Positions 1-8,366 of a stretch of 64,000 bases of DNA are shown here, in pieces. The notes under the pieces are model-generated. The model searched no databases. It worked only from the letters and a program-made list of their open reading frames with translations, and had not been told where the DNA came from. The DNA lies in NCBI RefSeq assembly GCF_000022325.1, contig NC_012034.1:1859501-1923500 (forward strand), in the 5' to 3' direction. Made by a program: the position numbers and the translations under genes. Each line of letters begins with the position of its first letter. Within the stretch, counting starts at the first letter, position 1. Source of the stretch: Caldicellulosiruptor bescii DSM 6725 (GTDB lineage: Bacteria > Bacillota > Thermoanaerobacteria > Caldicellulosiruptorales > Caldicellulosiruptoraceae).

Positions 1-552
1 TTCATCAACACTATAAAACACCTTTTTTTCACCACTAAAACTTGCCAAGTTTGGATCGTCTGCATTTATTATAGCTAAAGCCTGTCCAATATGATCTAAA
101 ATCAGATCTTTTACCCTGTCAAGTTCACCGTACCTGTCAAGCTGGTCTCTGAACACATTGGTTGTAACAAATATGTCTGGTTTTAAGTATCTTGTTACAA
201 TTGGCAGTGAGCCTTCGTCAACTTCAAAACATGCAATATCATAATTTGACCTTAGATTATTTATAAAAGCACTTACAATCCCGTTTGCCATGTTTGACCC
301 CTTCAAATTAGAAAGCACAACTCTATCGTCCGCAATTAACCAGTTTATTATGTTGTTTGTGGTTGTCTTACCATTTGTACCTGATATAAGTATCTTCAAT
401 TTGCACCTTTTATCAATCTCTTTTATAATCCTTGGATAAATTTTCAGGGCAATCTTACCTGGTGCGCTTGTTGCATCTTTCCCACAAAGCTTCAGCATAA
501 GCTTAACAATCATCCCCAGCAAAATGGCAATGTAAAGCCTTATATTTTCCAA
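1..552 (-). CDS. murT: MurT-like Mur ligase (lipid II isoglutaminyl synthase subunit), partial at left edge
   Basis: The first 184 codons of a Mur-ligase family protein; the rest lies beyond base 1. The reading frame is open and contains the Mur ATP-binding loop SGTNGKTTT followed by an ATP-ligase core with FEVDEGSLP and VFRDQLDRYGELD, characteristic of MurT (DUF1727 family) rather than MurC-F. MurT works with the glutaminase GatD to amidate the D-Glu of lipid II; GatD would be expected just beyond the window, which cannot be seen. The start chosen is TTG at 550-552, because an in-frame TAA precedes it directly and AGGAG lies about 8 bases upstream. The N-terminal hydrophobic stretch (LYIAILLGMIVKLML) is usual for MurT. 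Confidence 0.85.
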   Translation of the reverse strand, partial: MENIRLYIAILLGMIVKLMLKLCGKDATSAPGKIALKIYPRIIKEIDKRCKLKILISGTNGKTTTNNIINWLIADDRVVLSNLKGSNMANGIVSAFINNLRSNYDIACFEVDEGSLPIVTRYLKPDIFVTTNVFRDQLDRYGELDRVKDLILDHIGQALAIINADDPNLASFSGEKKVFYSVDE

Positions 553-584
553 TTATCTCATCTCCTACTTTCTGAAAAGATTTG

Positions 585-617
585 TAAAAATACAAAAAAG
601 CAAGGCACTGCCTTGCC
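585..617 (-). terminator. Intrinsic terminator after xerD
   Basis: Downstream of the xerD stop on the minus strand a GCAAGGCA/TGCCTTGC hairpin (600-616) is followed by a run of six T and a further T-rich stretch. It separates xerD from murT. Confidence 0.85.
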
Positions 618-645
618 CCACGTATTTTCAAAATAAAAATCTTAT

Positions 646-1521
646 TTATGCACGTGGATGGGTTTTTTGATACACCTCTTTTAGCTTAACATTTGCAACT
701 TGAAGGTATCTCTGTGTTGTGGAAATATCAGCATGGCCAAGCATTTGCTGAACAGCTCTCACATCCGCACCATTTTCAATTAGATGAGTGGCAAAAGAGT
801 GTCTGAGCACATGCGGTGTTATTTCTTTATCTATCTTTGCATTTTGTGCATAAAACTTTACTATCTTCCAAAATCCCTGTCTTGTCATTCTTTCACCGCT
901 AAAGTTCAAAAAAAGAGCTTCTTCATCTTTACTTTTTGCAAGGTAAGGTCGTGAATGACGCAAATACTTCTCCACTGCCGAAATGGCATATGAACCAATG
1001 GGAATAACTCTGTCTCTTTTCTTGTTTTTGCAAATAATATATCCGTGTTCAAGATTGATGTCGTCAAGATTGAGATTTATAAGCTCGCTTACCCTGATAC
1101 CTGTTGCATACAAAAGCTCAAGCATTGCTTTATCTCTGATTCCTTTAATATCATCCTCTTTCGGACATGAAAGAAGCCTTTCCACCTCATCTCTTGTAAG
1201 TATCTGAGGTGGACTTTTTTCAAGTTTTGGAGGTTCAATCTCAATCTTTCCAATATCAACAATATCCTGAATTTTTAGAAATTCATAAAAGACTTTTAGT
1301 GAAACAATTGCACGTGCAATAGTACTGTTTGATTTACCACCTTTTTGCATACTGATAATGTATGCTATCAATGTTGTCTGAGAAGTATTTTCAAGTTTTA
1401 TTTTTATGTCATCTAAAAACTCTATGTATTTTTTAGCGTCCCGTAAATACGAACTTATAGTATTCTGTGAAAATCTATTCTGTCTCTGGAGGTAATTACC
1501 AAACGCTTCTATGATACTCAT
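646..1521 (-). CDS. xerD: Site-specific tyrosine recombinase XerD
   Basis: 291 residues, normal XerC/XerD length. An N-terminal SAM-like core-binding domain (about 1-95) is followed by the catalytic domain with R143 (ATGIRVSEL), Lys near 167, H237-x-x-R240 (HVLRHSFATHL), H263 (LGHADISTT) and nucleophile Y272. The family resolves chromosome dimers at dif with a partner recombinase and FtsK. XerD is preferred over XerC because it lies next to spoIIM, as in the Bacillus spoIIM-fur-xerD neighbourhood. ATG start with AAGGGG about 12 bases upstream. Integron or phage integrases are less likely given the housekeeping context and length. Confidence 0.88.
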   Translation of the reverse strand: MSIIEAFGNYLQRQNRFSQNTISSYLRDAKKYIEFLDDIKIKLENTSQTTLIAYIISMQKGGKSNSTIARAIVSLKVFYEFLKIQDIVDIGKIEIEPPKLEKSPPQILTRDEVERLLSCPKEDDIKGIRDKAMLELLYATGIRVSELINLNLDDINLEHGYIICKNKKRDRVIPIGSYAISAVEKYLRHSRPYLAKSKDEEALFLNFSGERMTRQGFWKIVKFYAQNAKIDKEITPHVLRHSFATHLIENGADVRAVQQMLGHADISTTQRYLQVANVKLKEVYQKTHPRA

Positions 1522-1576
1522 CTATACCCAAATCCCCTTATATCTATAAATAAGTTCCTGCCAGCTTATATCAATC

Positions 1577-2140
1577 TTATATTAACCTGCAAGCAAGTTT
1601 TGCTACCATGTTGTCAATCACCAATATCCCGCACATTAAAAATATTATAATCATTCCAATAATTGCAAATGAGCTTTTGTCTATTCTTGCCATTTTGTTT
1701 TTAAAGAATAACATTATAAATGAATACAGAATAAGTATAATCAAAAATATAAAAACAATCAATTCCTTTAATAGTATATACGATAGAAAGAATGCAAACC
1801 CTTTTATCTTATACACGTAAAAAAAGACAGCAGTAGCAAGCCCAAATGAAAACCCTTTAAATACTACAATTCCTATATTCAAAAGCTGCATGTATCTATG
1901 AAGGTTAGAAAGCCCCCATATGCAAAGACAAAACAGTATTACTCCTAATGAGAAAATCAAAACATTTTTCCAATAGTCTTTGTTTCCTTGTTTTGCCATA
2001 TTTATTGAAATTACCACAAAGTTAGAAAGCTGACTTTTCTGATTTGCGTTCATTCCCAAGAAAAATCTTATGCCAAAAAACATACTAAGAAGATATAAAA
2101 CAGAAATAGATACAATTAAAAGTTTTATTTTTGTCTTCAT
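1577..2140 (-). CDS. spoIIM: Stage II sporulation protein M (SpoIIM)
   Basis: 187 residues, almost entirely hydrophobic with about five membrane segments. The central KGFSFGLATAVFFYVYKIKG stretch and the alternating membrane pattern match the SpoIIM/DUF95 family, which forms the DMP engulfment complex with SpoIID and SpoIIP in the mother-cell membrane. The open frame extends further upstream to 2314, but that part is hydrophilic and overlaps the preceding gene, so the ATG at 2138-2140 (MKTKIKLLIV) is preferred; its ribosome site (AAGAGAAG) is weak. The neighbouring spoIIP supports the assignment. Confidence 0.75.
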   Translation of the reverse strand: MKTKIKLLIVSISVLYLLSMFFGIRFFLGMNANQKSQLSNFVVISINMAKQGNKDYWKNVLIFSLGVILFCLCIWGLSNLHRYMQLLNIGIVVFKGFSFGLATAVFFYVYKIKGFAFFLSYILLKELIVFIFLIILILYSFIMLFFKNKMARIDKSSFAIIGMIIIFLMCGILVIDNMVAKLACRLI

Positions 2141-2192
2141 TGTTATCTTCTCTTTTGCAAATTTTATAGTAAAATGATATGTTAATCTTTTT

Positions 2193-2519
2193 TTAATTAT
2201 TCCCTCCCAAAGAAAATAGATACCCCTTTGATTTAAAAATGATAAAGTTTGTCTTTTTATAAAAGTGGTTGAGCAAATTTTTGCTAAATTTGACTGAAAA
2301 TCTTCCACCCGCAAACTTTAAATTTATACTGTCATAGCTAAAAAGTATTTTGAGAATGTACTCGTCGTGTGGCAACATCCTTTGCTTGCTTATCTCAACA
2401 ATGAAAATCATGATTAAAAAGATAACAAATATCAAAATTAGGCCTCTTCTTATTTTTCTGATAAAATTTTTATATTCACAATATCTTTTGTATCTGCTTT
2501 TTCTCAAACCAAAACTCAC
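2193..2519 (-). CDS. Small single-span membrane protein of unknown function
   Basis: 108 residues, not recognised. A basic N-terminus (RKSRYKRYCEYKNFIRKIRR) precedes one strong membrane segment (LILIFVIFLIMIFIV, about residues 27-42) and a mostly extracytoplasmic tail. The GTG start at 2517-2519 overlaps the spoIIP stop (GTGA), so the two are probably translationally coupled. Its position between spoIIP and spoIIM suggests a sporulation role, which is inference only. Confidence 0.6.
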   Translation of the reverse strand: MSFGLRKSRYKRYCEYKNFIRKIRRGLILIFVIFLIMIFIVEISKQRMLPHDEYILKILFSYDSINLKFAGGRFSVKFSKNLLNHFYKKTNFIIFKSKGYLFSLGGNN

Positions 2520-3649
2520 CTTCCCATGATAGTATCATCCAATGCCTTTGCAACAATCTGGCAACTCCTTAAGGCTTCTTCTAAGGTATTCCCATTGCTA
2601 CCAATTTCAATGATTATAGCATATGGTGATACATGTTGATTGTATCGTGCAGCAGAGAGGTTTATAGGTCTTGTAATCTGAGGGCATATTTTGCTGAGAT
2701 TTTTTTGAAGATGCACAGCAAACAGAAGGTTCTGTCGCCAAAAAGGATGATAAAGCCCAAGCTTGTCTGTCCCTACAACAAGCATTACCTTTGCAACCTC
2801 ATATCCAAACGCAACTGTTGAAACCTTTACTTTTTTTGAACCATTTCCAATAGCATCTCTGTGTAAATCTATAAAGACTTTTATATCAGGATGTTCACTT
2901 TTATATTTCTCTATTACCTTCAATGACCGCGAATAAGAACCCTTGTATTCTGGATAATCATTTACATCTTTGCTGTGATAAACTTTATAACCATATTGTT
3001 TTTCTAAGATTCTTTTTAACTCCTCCCCTACTCTCACAACGTTGTAGTTAAAGTCAAGTGTTCTGTCTGTTGTGCCAGGAGTGTATACAAGGTTTTGAGA
3101 AAAAGAATTGTAGCTTTCTGTTGTGTGAGTATGGTAAATTAAAATGGACGGTTTTTTTCCATTGAAGATTTTGAAATTTGTCTTCAAAAGGATATTAGCA
3201 TCAATTTTATAATCTGTCTGATTCATAATCTCTATGTTATTGCAGGTCCCAACTTTTTGAGTACTATTTGTAAAGTATTTCTGAAATTCGATATTTTCAT
3301 TCTGGCTTTCTGATTGAACATTTTTCTTATCTTCTTGGGTCTGCTGATTATAATCTATCATAATAGCATCGTCTTCATATAAAGGTACACCTTCAACTTC
3401 TTGAAAGTTTGTTCCAGCAAACATCGGATAAGAAAACCTTACTATATTTTCAATCTTAATAATCTTGTTTGCAAAATGGTCAGAAAAAATTGGTATATTA
3501 AATGAAATAATCTCTTTTGAATAGCTGAAAAGCACTGCTGTGGCTACTTGATTTGAAAAAACTAATCTTTCAACTAAAAAGCCAACACCAACCACAAAAA
3601 GTATAGTAGTTACCAATACTACCTTTTTAAAATCAACAACCTTAACCAT
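2516..3649 (-). CDS. spoIIP: Stage II sporulation protein P (SpoIIP), peptidoglycan amidase/endopeptidase
   Basis: 377 residues with an N-terminal membrane anchor (about 8-28) and the SpoIIP catalytic domain in the C-terminal 230 residues. Diagnostic motifs are ILIYHTHTTESY, TPGTTDRTLDFNYNVVRVG and VFIDLHRDAIG, which supply the metal-binding His/Glu residues of this amidase-like fold. SpoIIP cleaves septal peptidoglycan during engulfment together with SpoIID and SpoIIM. Start ATG at 3647-3649; the best Shine-Dalgarno (AAAGGAG) is unusually far, about 16 bases upstream. Confidence 0.9.
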   Translation of the reverse strand: MVKVVDFKKVVLVTTILFVVGVGFLVERLVFSNQVATAVLFSYSKEIISFNIPIFSDHFANKIIKIENIVRFSYPMFAGTNFQEVEGVPLYEDDAIMIDYNQQTQEDKKNVQSESQNENIEFQKYFTNSTQKVGTCNNIEIMNQTDYKIDANILLKTNFKIFNGKKPSILIYHTHTTESYNSFSQNLVYTPGTTDRTLDFNYNVVRVGEELKRILEKQYGYKVYHSKDVNDYPEYKGSYSRSLKVIEKYKSEHPDIKVFIDLHRDAIGNGSKKVKVSTVAFGYEVAKVMLVVGTDKLGLYHPFWRQNLLFAVHLQKNLSKICPQITRPINLSAARYNQHVSPYAIIIEIGSNGNTLEEALRSCQIVAKALDDTIMGR

Positions 3650-3749
3650 TTTAAATCATTAAAAACTCCTTTTAAAAACTCTTGATGTTATTTAAAAACT
3701 TTCTTTTTAAAATTCTTATTCTTCAAGCCTCCCTTTTATTACAACTCAC

Positions 3750-4733
3750 TCAATTCACATATCTATACTCTTCATTCTCTTTTACCTCCGGATGAATTGC
3801 CTTATTTATTCCATCGGCTATCACAGTCGAAATATTTTCAACAATCCTGTCAATGTCTTTCGGCGTTACAAAGAGATTCCCATAGTAAGGGAATATAACC
3901 TCTTTGATAAGATTAAATCTGTCCTCATCAGGAATACTCTCTAAAAGCATATAAAGCGGCGATGACCTATCCGTTTCATTTTTTAGTCTTTCGAGTAGAA
4001 GGTCTATGGCATCATTTGCAATAATTGCTGCATCAACCACCATAGGAACACCAATTGCCACAACAGGCACACCAACTGTTTCTTTTGTGATACCTTTTCG
4101 TTCATTTCCAATACCTGATCCAGGAACAATACCCGTATCTGCTATCTGGATAGCAGTTGATATCCTCTCAAGCCTTCTTGAAGCAAGTGCGTCAATTGCA
4201 ATTATTAAATCAGGATGTATTCTCTGAACTATACCGCCTATTATTTCGCTAGTCTCGATTCCAGTTATGCCCATAACACCTGGCGATATCGCGCAAACAG
4301 AACGTATTCGCCTATCTTTTATCTTTTCTGGCACAAACTCAAACAAATGACGTGTAATCAACACCTTTGAGACAACTTTTGGTCCTAAAGAGTCGGGCGT
4401 AACATCCCAGTTACCAAGTCCAACAACAAGCACGGTAGATTTTTGCGACACATTTATCAAGCTTTCAAGCTCGTTTGCCAGTATCTTTGATACTTGTTCC
4501 TGGACCTCAAAATCTTCATCGCGCAGCCCATCAGCTTCGATTGTGATATAATTGCCCATAGGCTTTTGCAAGATTGCTTCACCTTTTATAGAGTTAACCT
4601 TGACCTTAGTGATTTTAATTTTATCGTCAAACTCTTTTCTCTCTTCAACCTCAACACCTTCTATCTCTCTTCCAAGCCCTTTTTGGACAAGTTCTCTTGT
4701 TTCAAGGGCAAGGTCTGTTTGAATTTTAAACAT
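3750..4733 (-). CDS. gpr: Germination protease GPR (spore protease)
   Basis: 327 residues, slightly shorter than Bacillus GPR. The N-terminus (FKIQTDLALETRELV) and the motifs VGLGNWDVTPDSLGPKV, CAISPGVMGITGIETSEI and IAIDALASR are those of peptidase family A25. GPR is made as an inactive zymogen in the forespore and degrades SASPs at germination. Strong site AGGTGGG before the ATG. A SASP gene, its substrate class, lies immediately upstream at 4874-5047, followed by ypeB-sleB, giving a compact germination block. Confidence 0.93.
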   Translation of the reverse strand: MFKIQTDLALETRELVQKGLGREIEGVEVEERKEFDDKIKITKVKVNSIKGEAILQKPMGNYITIEADGLRDEDFEVQEQVSKILANELESLINVSQKSTVLVVGLGNWDVTPDSLGPKVVSKVLITRHLFEFVPEKIKDRRIRSVCAISPGVMGITGIETSEIIGGIVQRIHPDLIIAIDALASRRLERISTAIQIADTGIVPGSGIGNERKGITKETVGVPVVAIGVPMVVDAAIIANDAIDLLLERLKNETDRSSPLYMLLESIPDEDRFNLIKEVIFPYYGNLFVTPKDIDRIVENISTVIADGINKAIHPEVKENEEYRYVN

Positions 4734-4814
4734 TTTTATTTCCCACCTTTCCTTTGAAACTTCTTCTTACAAATTATTGTTTTCACTTTTGAGCTCATTT
4801 AACCAAAAATGTAT

Positions 4815-4872
4815 GTTAAAAGGGAACTGCAAGATTATACTCTTGCAGCCCCCTCTTTTTATTTTCAGGGGG
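4815..4872 (-). terminator. Hairpin(s) after the SASP gene, probable terminator
   Basis: On the minus strand after the SASP stop a C-run/G-run pair (CCCCCC...GGGGG) is followed by the hairpin CTGCAAGA-gtataa-TCTTGCAG (4827-4848) and TTCCCTTTT. The T-tract is imperfect, so termination may be partial and gpr may be reached by read-through. Confidence 0.55.
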
Positions 4873-4873
4873 G

Positions 4874-5047
4874 TTATTGCTTTTCTTTCAAGGCTTTTTC
4901 TGCCATCTCAATAGCTTTTCTGACGATGTTACCACAGTCGCGCGATTTTACTTCTCCCCAACCGTACTTAGAAACTACATCGTACACTCCAAGCTCTTTT
5001 GCTATCTCCATTTTAAGCTCCTCTGACATAATCTTTTGCCTTGCCAA
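4874..5047 (-). CDS. sspF: SspF-like small acid-soluble spore protein (alpha/beta-type SASP)
   Basis: 57 residues from a TTG start: MARQKIMSEELKMEIAKELG, then YDVVSKYGWGEVKSRDCGN and VRKAIEMAEKAL. This follows Bacillus SspF closely, with the conserved (M)SDE-K-ELAKELG-YD and RD-GN-V-AIE motifs. Alpha/beta SASPs coat and protect spore DNA. The TTG (5045-5047) is preceded at 8 bases by AGGGGGG, a strong ribosome site. No ATG opens this frame: an upstream ATG reading MDNKLNSF is one base out of frame across a five-base A/T homopolymer at 5096-5100. I judge that reading coincidental because the TTG start reproduces the normal SspF length. Confidence 0.82.
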   Translation of the reverse strand: MARQKIMSEELKMEIAKELGVYDVVSKYGWGEVKSRDCGNIVRKAIEMAEKALKEKQ

Positions 5048-5124
5048 GCCAATCGCCCCCCTTGCGGCTTTTTCACCGCATATCTTAGTTTGTTCAAAAA
5101 CTATTCAATTTATTATCCATTTGC

Positions 5125-6525
5125 TTACATTGATAAAATGCCATTAGGGTCTTTAATTATCTCCAAGATATTTTCTTCCTTTCCAGTGATTGCATTTATA
5201 TAATCAGCAAAATATTTGCCATCGTATTTGCCTAAAAATTCATATGTGAAGACTTCTTTTCCAGAATCAAGTGGAATTATAGCAAGGGATACGCTTTGTA
5301 CATCAAAATTCTTGCTAATAAAATTTCTTGCTTGCCTTTCAGATATTGCAGGTTTAGGAATATTCCTTGAAGTGTGAGACATATAATATGCTGTTGCATC
5401 AAACCCTACTATTTGCCCTGTGTCAAGAGCAACTCTAACTTTCACCATATCGGGATATATCTTAACACCATTTTGCAGAGGAATATAATTTATCAGGGCA
5501 GTGTTGTCCTGTTTTAGATAAAAGGTGTCAATCATGTTAGCAAAACCTTTTACAATTAAAAACTTTTTAGCATTTTCCTTTGCTTTTGCAACACCTATTT
5601 TTGGGGAAGAGGAAGCCCTGTTGTCAATCATCCAAATTACTTTGCCGCCTTTTTTAGAAATAGCTATTGTGATTGTCCTGTCGCGAATTCTTCTGTCAGG
5701 AATTATCTCAAAAGTATAAACCTTGATTCTATCTCCTGAAAGTCCTAAATAATTGACTATATCAGATCTTTTAAGATTTAAAAAGCCAAGCGCAATCTTT
5801 TTGGCTTGTTCTTTACTTATAAGTTTTTCTGGAAGCCCTTTTGGAGTTTGGCGGCTGATGTGGTCAGAAAAAGGTCCGTCATATATCAAAGTTGGGTAGT
5901 CTTTAAACCCTGCCTCAACTGCCAGCATCCTGCTGCTTGTAACATTCTGAGATATCCTCTTGAGCTTTGACGTTCCAACTACTCTGACCTCGCCCCACCT
6001 CAGCCTTCCCTGACTTATCTCAATTGCAAGCTCATTTAGGTTGTTACTGAGCTTATCTGCATACGCTCGAAGTTTTTTGAGCTGCTTTTGCTGAAGCAAT
6101 GTCTCCTTTTTGCCGTTCATAAGCTGTTTTGAAAGTGAAAAACTGAGGTCTCCAACTTGAGTAAGATACTTTGCTGTTTTTTCAAGTGCAACATTGTTCT
6201 CAATAGGAAGCTGAGAAAGGTTCTCCTGCGCTGCAAAAGCGTTTCGCCACACCTCGGTATATAATATTGCCCTTTGCCTGTCATCACCTGACACTTCAGC
6301 TTTTGAAAGAAGTGATTGGATGTTTTGAACATAACCTACCATGTCGAAAAATGCTCTGTGCCACATATTGGTAAGATAGTTATGGAAGTTTGCTTTGCCT
6401 CTATACTGATTTACTCCCCAAAGCGCTACAATCACCAAAATACCAAGCGTAATAGCCATCACACTCCAAAGTCTTACACTTTTTAGTCTTTCCCTAAGTT
6501 CTTTATATCCACCTAAAATACTCAA
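5125..6525 (-). CDS. ypeB: Germination protein YpeB
   Basis: 466 residues. One N-terminal membrane segment (VMAITLGILVIVALWGVNQY, about 22-41) is followed by a helical N-domain and a C-terminal region with PepSY-like repeats (ISKEQAKKIALGFLNL; VAKAKENAKKFLIVKGF; ISERQARNFISKNFDV). This architecture is typical of YpeB, which stabilises the cortex-lytic enzyme SleB and is needed for its accumulation in spores. It lies directly downstream of sleB (29-base gap), the standard sleB-ypeB operon. Confidence 0.92.
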   Translation of the reverse strand: MSILGGYKELRERLKSVRLWSVMAITLGILVIVALWGVNQYRGKANFHNYLTNMWHRAFFDMVGYVQNIQSLLSKAEVSGDDRQRAILYTEVWRNAFAAQENLSQLPIENNVALEKTAKYLTQVGDLSFSLSKQLMNGKKETLLQQKQLKKLRAYADKLSNNLNELAIEISQGRLRWGEVRVVGTSKLKRISQNVTSSRMLAVEAGFKDYPTLIYDGPFSDHISRQTPKGLPEKLISKEQAKKIALGFLNLKRSDIVNYLGLSGDRIKVYTFEIIPDRRIRDRTITIAISKKGGKVIWMIDNRASSSPKIGVAKAKENAKKFLIVKGFANMIDTFYLKQDNTALINYIPLQNGVKIYPDMVKVRVALDTGQIVGFDATAYYMSHTSRNIPKPAISERQARNFISKNFDVQSVSLAIIPLDSGKEVFTYEFLGKYDGKYFADYINAITGKEENILEIIKDPNGILSM

Positions 6526-6554
6526 GATAATCTCACCTCTTTAGTTTATTGATT

Positions 6555-7112
6555 TTATTTTGCAAATCTGTGCTTGCCAATGACAAGCATAACTTTTCTG
6601 CTCCAAATCCATTTATTTGTCGTCTTTGCAGGATTGTAGTAATATATACAACCGTTTGTCGGGTCCCAACCATTTAACGCATCTCTTGCGGCTTTCAAAG
6701 CTGTCGGTTCAAGTTTTGCGTTAATCTGCCCGTCAGATACACAAGTAAAGGCACCCGGCTGATAGATTACACCGCTGATTGTCTTTGGAAATCCAGGGTG
6801 TTTTGTTCTGTTTATAATTACAGCACCAATTGCAACCTGACCTATATAAGGTTCTCCTCTTGCTTCACCATTTATAACTCTGGCCAAAAGATATAAATCT
6901 TTGTTTTGGTAGCTTGTTGAACTCTGTGTTTCAATAGATTGGTTTAAAACTTCTTTGTCAGTACTTTCCAATGCCTTTTCAAGTCTTTTCTCAATTTTTT
7001 CGTAACTTGACCTTTTTATATCATAAATAAGTTTTGCAGAATAAATGCTGAGGATAAAACTTATAAAAAGAAGCAGGAGAAAAAATGAATATCTTTTTAA
7101 GATTTTACTCAT
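6555..7112 (-). CDS. sleB: Spore cortex-lytic enzyme SleB-type cell wall hydrolase
   Basis: 185 residues: an N-terminal membrane or signal segment (about 8-30), a linker and the SleB catalytic domain (about 73-185) with LLARVINGEARGEPYIGQVA, whose Glu residues include the catalytic one, then AVIINRTKHPGFP, ISGVIYQPGAFTC and the C-terminal AAR-ALNGWDPTNG. SleB is a lytic transglycosylase acting on muramic-lactam cortex. Bacillus SleB (about 305 residues) has an N-terminal peptidoglycan-binding domain; that domain is missing here, so cortex targeting may rely on the membrane anchor and YpeB. The operon with ypeB argues for SleB rather than CwlJ. Confidence 0.88.
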   Translation of the reverse strand: MSKILKRYSFFLLLLFISFILSIYSAKLIYDIKRSSYEKIEKRLEKALESTDKEVLNQSIETQSSTSYQNKDLYLLARVINGEARGEPYIGQVAIGAVIINRTKHPGFPKTISGVIYQPGAFTCVSDGQINAKLEPTALKAARDALNGWDPTNGCIYYYNPAKTTNKWIWSRKVMLVIGKHRFAK

Positions 7113-7228
7113 GCTTCAAACCCCCAAATATAAATTTTTCTAAAATTATTTTTTGTAAGCTCATTTTTATTATTCAAAATTAGCGGTAAAATAAACTTAA
7201 AGACTTGCAAGGGTGGAGGAAAAAACAA

Positions 7229-8341
7229 ATGAAGGTTTTGATACTAAGCCTTGACGCAGGCGGTGGACATTTTGCTGCTTCAAATGCATTAAAAACTGCC
7301 ATTTTACAAAAATATCCTGACTCAAATGTTGAAATTGTAGATACACTAAAAATTATAAGTCCTGTACTTGACAAGCTTGCCGTGGGAACGTATTTAAAAG
7401 CAATCAAGTCAGTGCCATTTATTTATGGTCTTGTATATGACTCTACTGACAAAGAACCTCCAACCAGATGGAGTAGAGCTTTGTATGAAAAGTTCTACTT
7501 CGCATTTTATAAACTTTATAATATTATCTCAGATTTCAAGCCGGATATAGTAATTGGTACTCATCCATCACCAGTTGACATGGTTGCCCAGCTCAAAAAA
7601 AGAGGTAATATAAATGTGCCAATTATAAGTATTGTTACTGATTTCACTATTCATCCATACTGGATAAACCATTTTGCCGATTATATTATTGTTCATCATC
7701 AAAACCTTGTGTATGAAGCGATAAAAAAAGGTGCTCAAAAAGATAAAGTAGTGCCACTTGGTATTCCTATTAACCCTTCGTTTGCTCAAACATATGACAA
7801 AAAAGAGGTCATTAAAAATTTAAACCTGGAAGATAAGCCTACCATCCTTGTTATGGGCGGTAGCTTAGGACTTGGTAATATAGAAGAGATAGTTGAAAAA
7901 GTGTGTTCAAATTGTGATGAAAACTATCAAATAATTGTGGTAGCTGGGAAAAACAAGGCCCTCAAAAATTCTTTGGAACAAAAAGATTTTGGAAGAAAGA
8001 TAATAGTATACGGGTTTATTGATTTCATAGACAAACTCATGGCAATAAGTGATATTCTCATCACAAAACCCGGGGGACTGACTTGTGCAGAAGCACTGTC
8101 ATGCAAACTTCCCATGATATTGATATCGCCCATTCCTGGACAAGAAGAAAGAAACACTTTTTATCTCATAAACAATGGAGCAGCTGCATATGTAAAAAAT
8201 ACCGAAAACTTTGATATAGTATTTAGTCAGATATTAAATAATCCCCAACGTTTAGAGCATATGAAACTTGCCTGTTCGTTTTTGGGAAAGCCAAACTCGT
8301 CACTCGACATTGCAGAATTTATAAGGGGAATGGTCCTGTAA
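7229..8341 (+). CDS. Diacylglycerol glucosyltransferase / MGDG synthase-like GT28 enzyme (UgtP-like)
   Basis: 370 residues. The N-terminal GT-B domain starts with LILSLDAGGGHFAASNAL (MGDG synthase signature) and contains IGTHPSPVD and VTDFTIHPYW; the C-terminal nucleotide-sugar domain has VMGGSLGLGN, KPGGLTCAEAL and the PGQEERN loop. The family transfers Glc or Gal from UDP-sugars to diacylglycerol at the inner membrane face. The start is the ATG at 7229 with GGAGG 9 bases upstream; an ATG 24 bases earlier has no site. It is the only plus-strand gene in this block, divergent from sleB. The donor sugar cannot be read from the sequence. Confidence 0.85.
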   Translation: MKVLILSLDAGGGHFAASNALKTAILQKYPDSNVEIVDTLKIISPVLDKLAVGTYLKAIKSVPFIYGLVYDSTDKEPPTRWSRALYEKFYFAFYKLYNIISDFKPDIVIGTHPSPVDMVAQLKKRGNINVPIISIVTDFTIHPYWINHFADYIIVHHQNLVYEAIKKGAQKDKVVPLGIPINPSFAQTYDKKEVIKNLNLEDKPTILVMGGSLGLGNIEEIVEKVCSNCDENYQIIVVAGKNKALKNSLEQKDFGRKIIVYGFIDFIDKLMAISDILITKPGGLTCAEALSCKLPMILISPIPGQEERNTFYLINNGAAAYVKNTENFDIVFSQILNNPQRLEHMKLACSFLGKPNSSLDIAEFIRGMVL

Positions 8342-8366
8342 ACTACCCATTCCCCTTCGATTTTTT
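8323..8366 (+). terminator. Intrinsic terminator overlapping the glycosyltransferase stop codon
   Basis: AAGGGGAATGGT (8323 on) pairs with ACCCATTCCCCTT (to 8357), followed by six T at 8361-8366. The stem includes the last codons and the stop of the upstream gene. Confidence 0.8.

Noticed and set aside
646-1521. Tyrosine recombinase as a mobile-element integrase
   Set aside because: Length, lack of extra domains and neighbouring sporulation genes fit chromosomal XerD; no attachment sites or phage genes are nearby.
2141-2314. Longer N-terminus for SpoIIM
   Set aside because: The extension is hydrophilic, overlaps the upstream small gene and has no family resemblance.
5048-5125. TGAATA upstream of the SASP gene as a sigma-G promoter
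   Set aside because: The hexamer at 17 bases (GATATG) is a poor -10 match.
4809-5147. Plus-strand open frame of 112 codons
   Set aside because: It is the antisense of the SspF-like gene, whose protein motifs and ribosome site are clear on the minus strand.
7113-7200. TGAATA resembling a sigma-G -35 before sleB
   Set aside because: No matching CATnnTA -10 at the right distance; expected for sleB but not demonstrable here.
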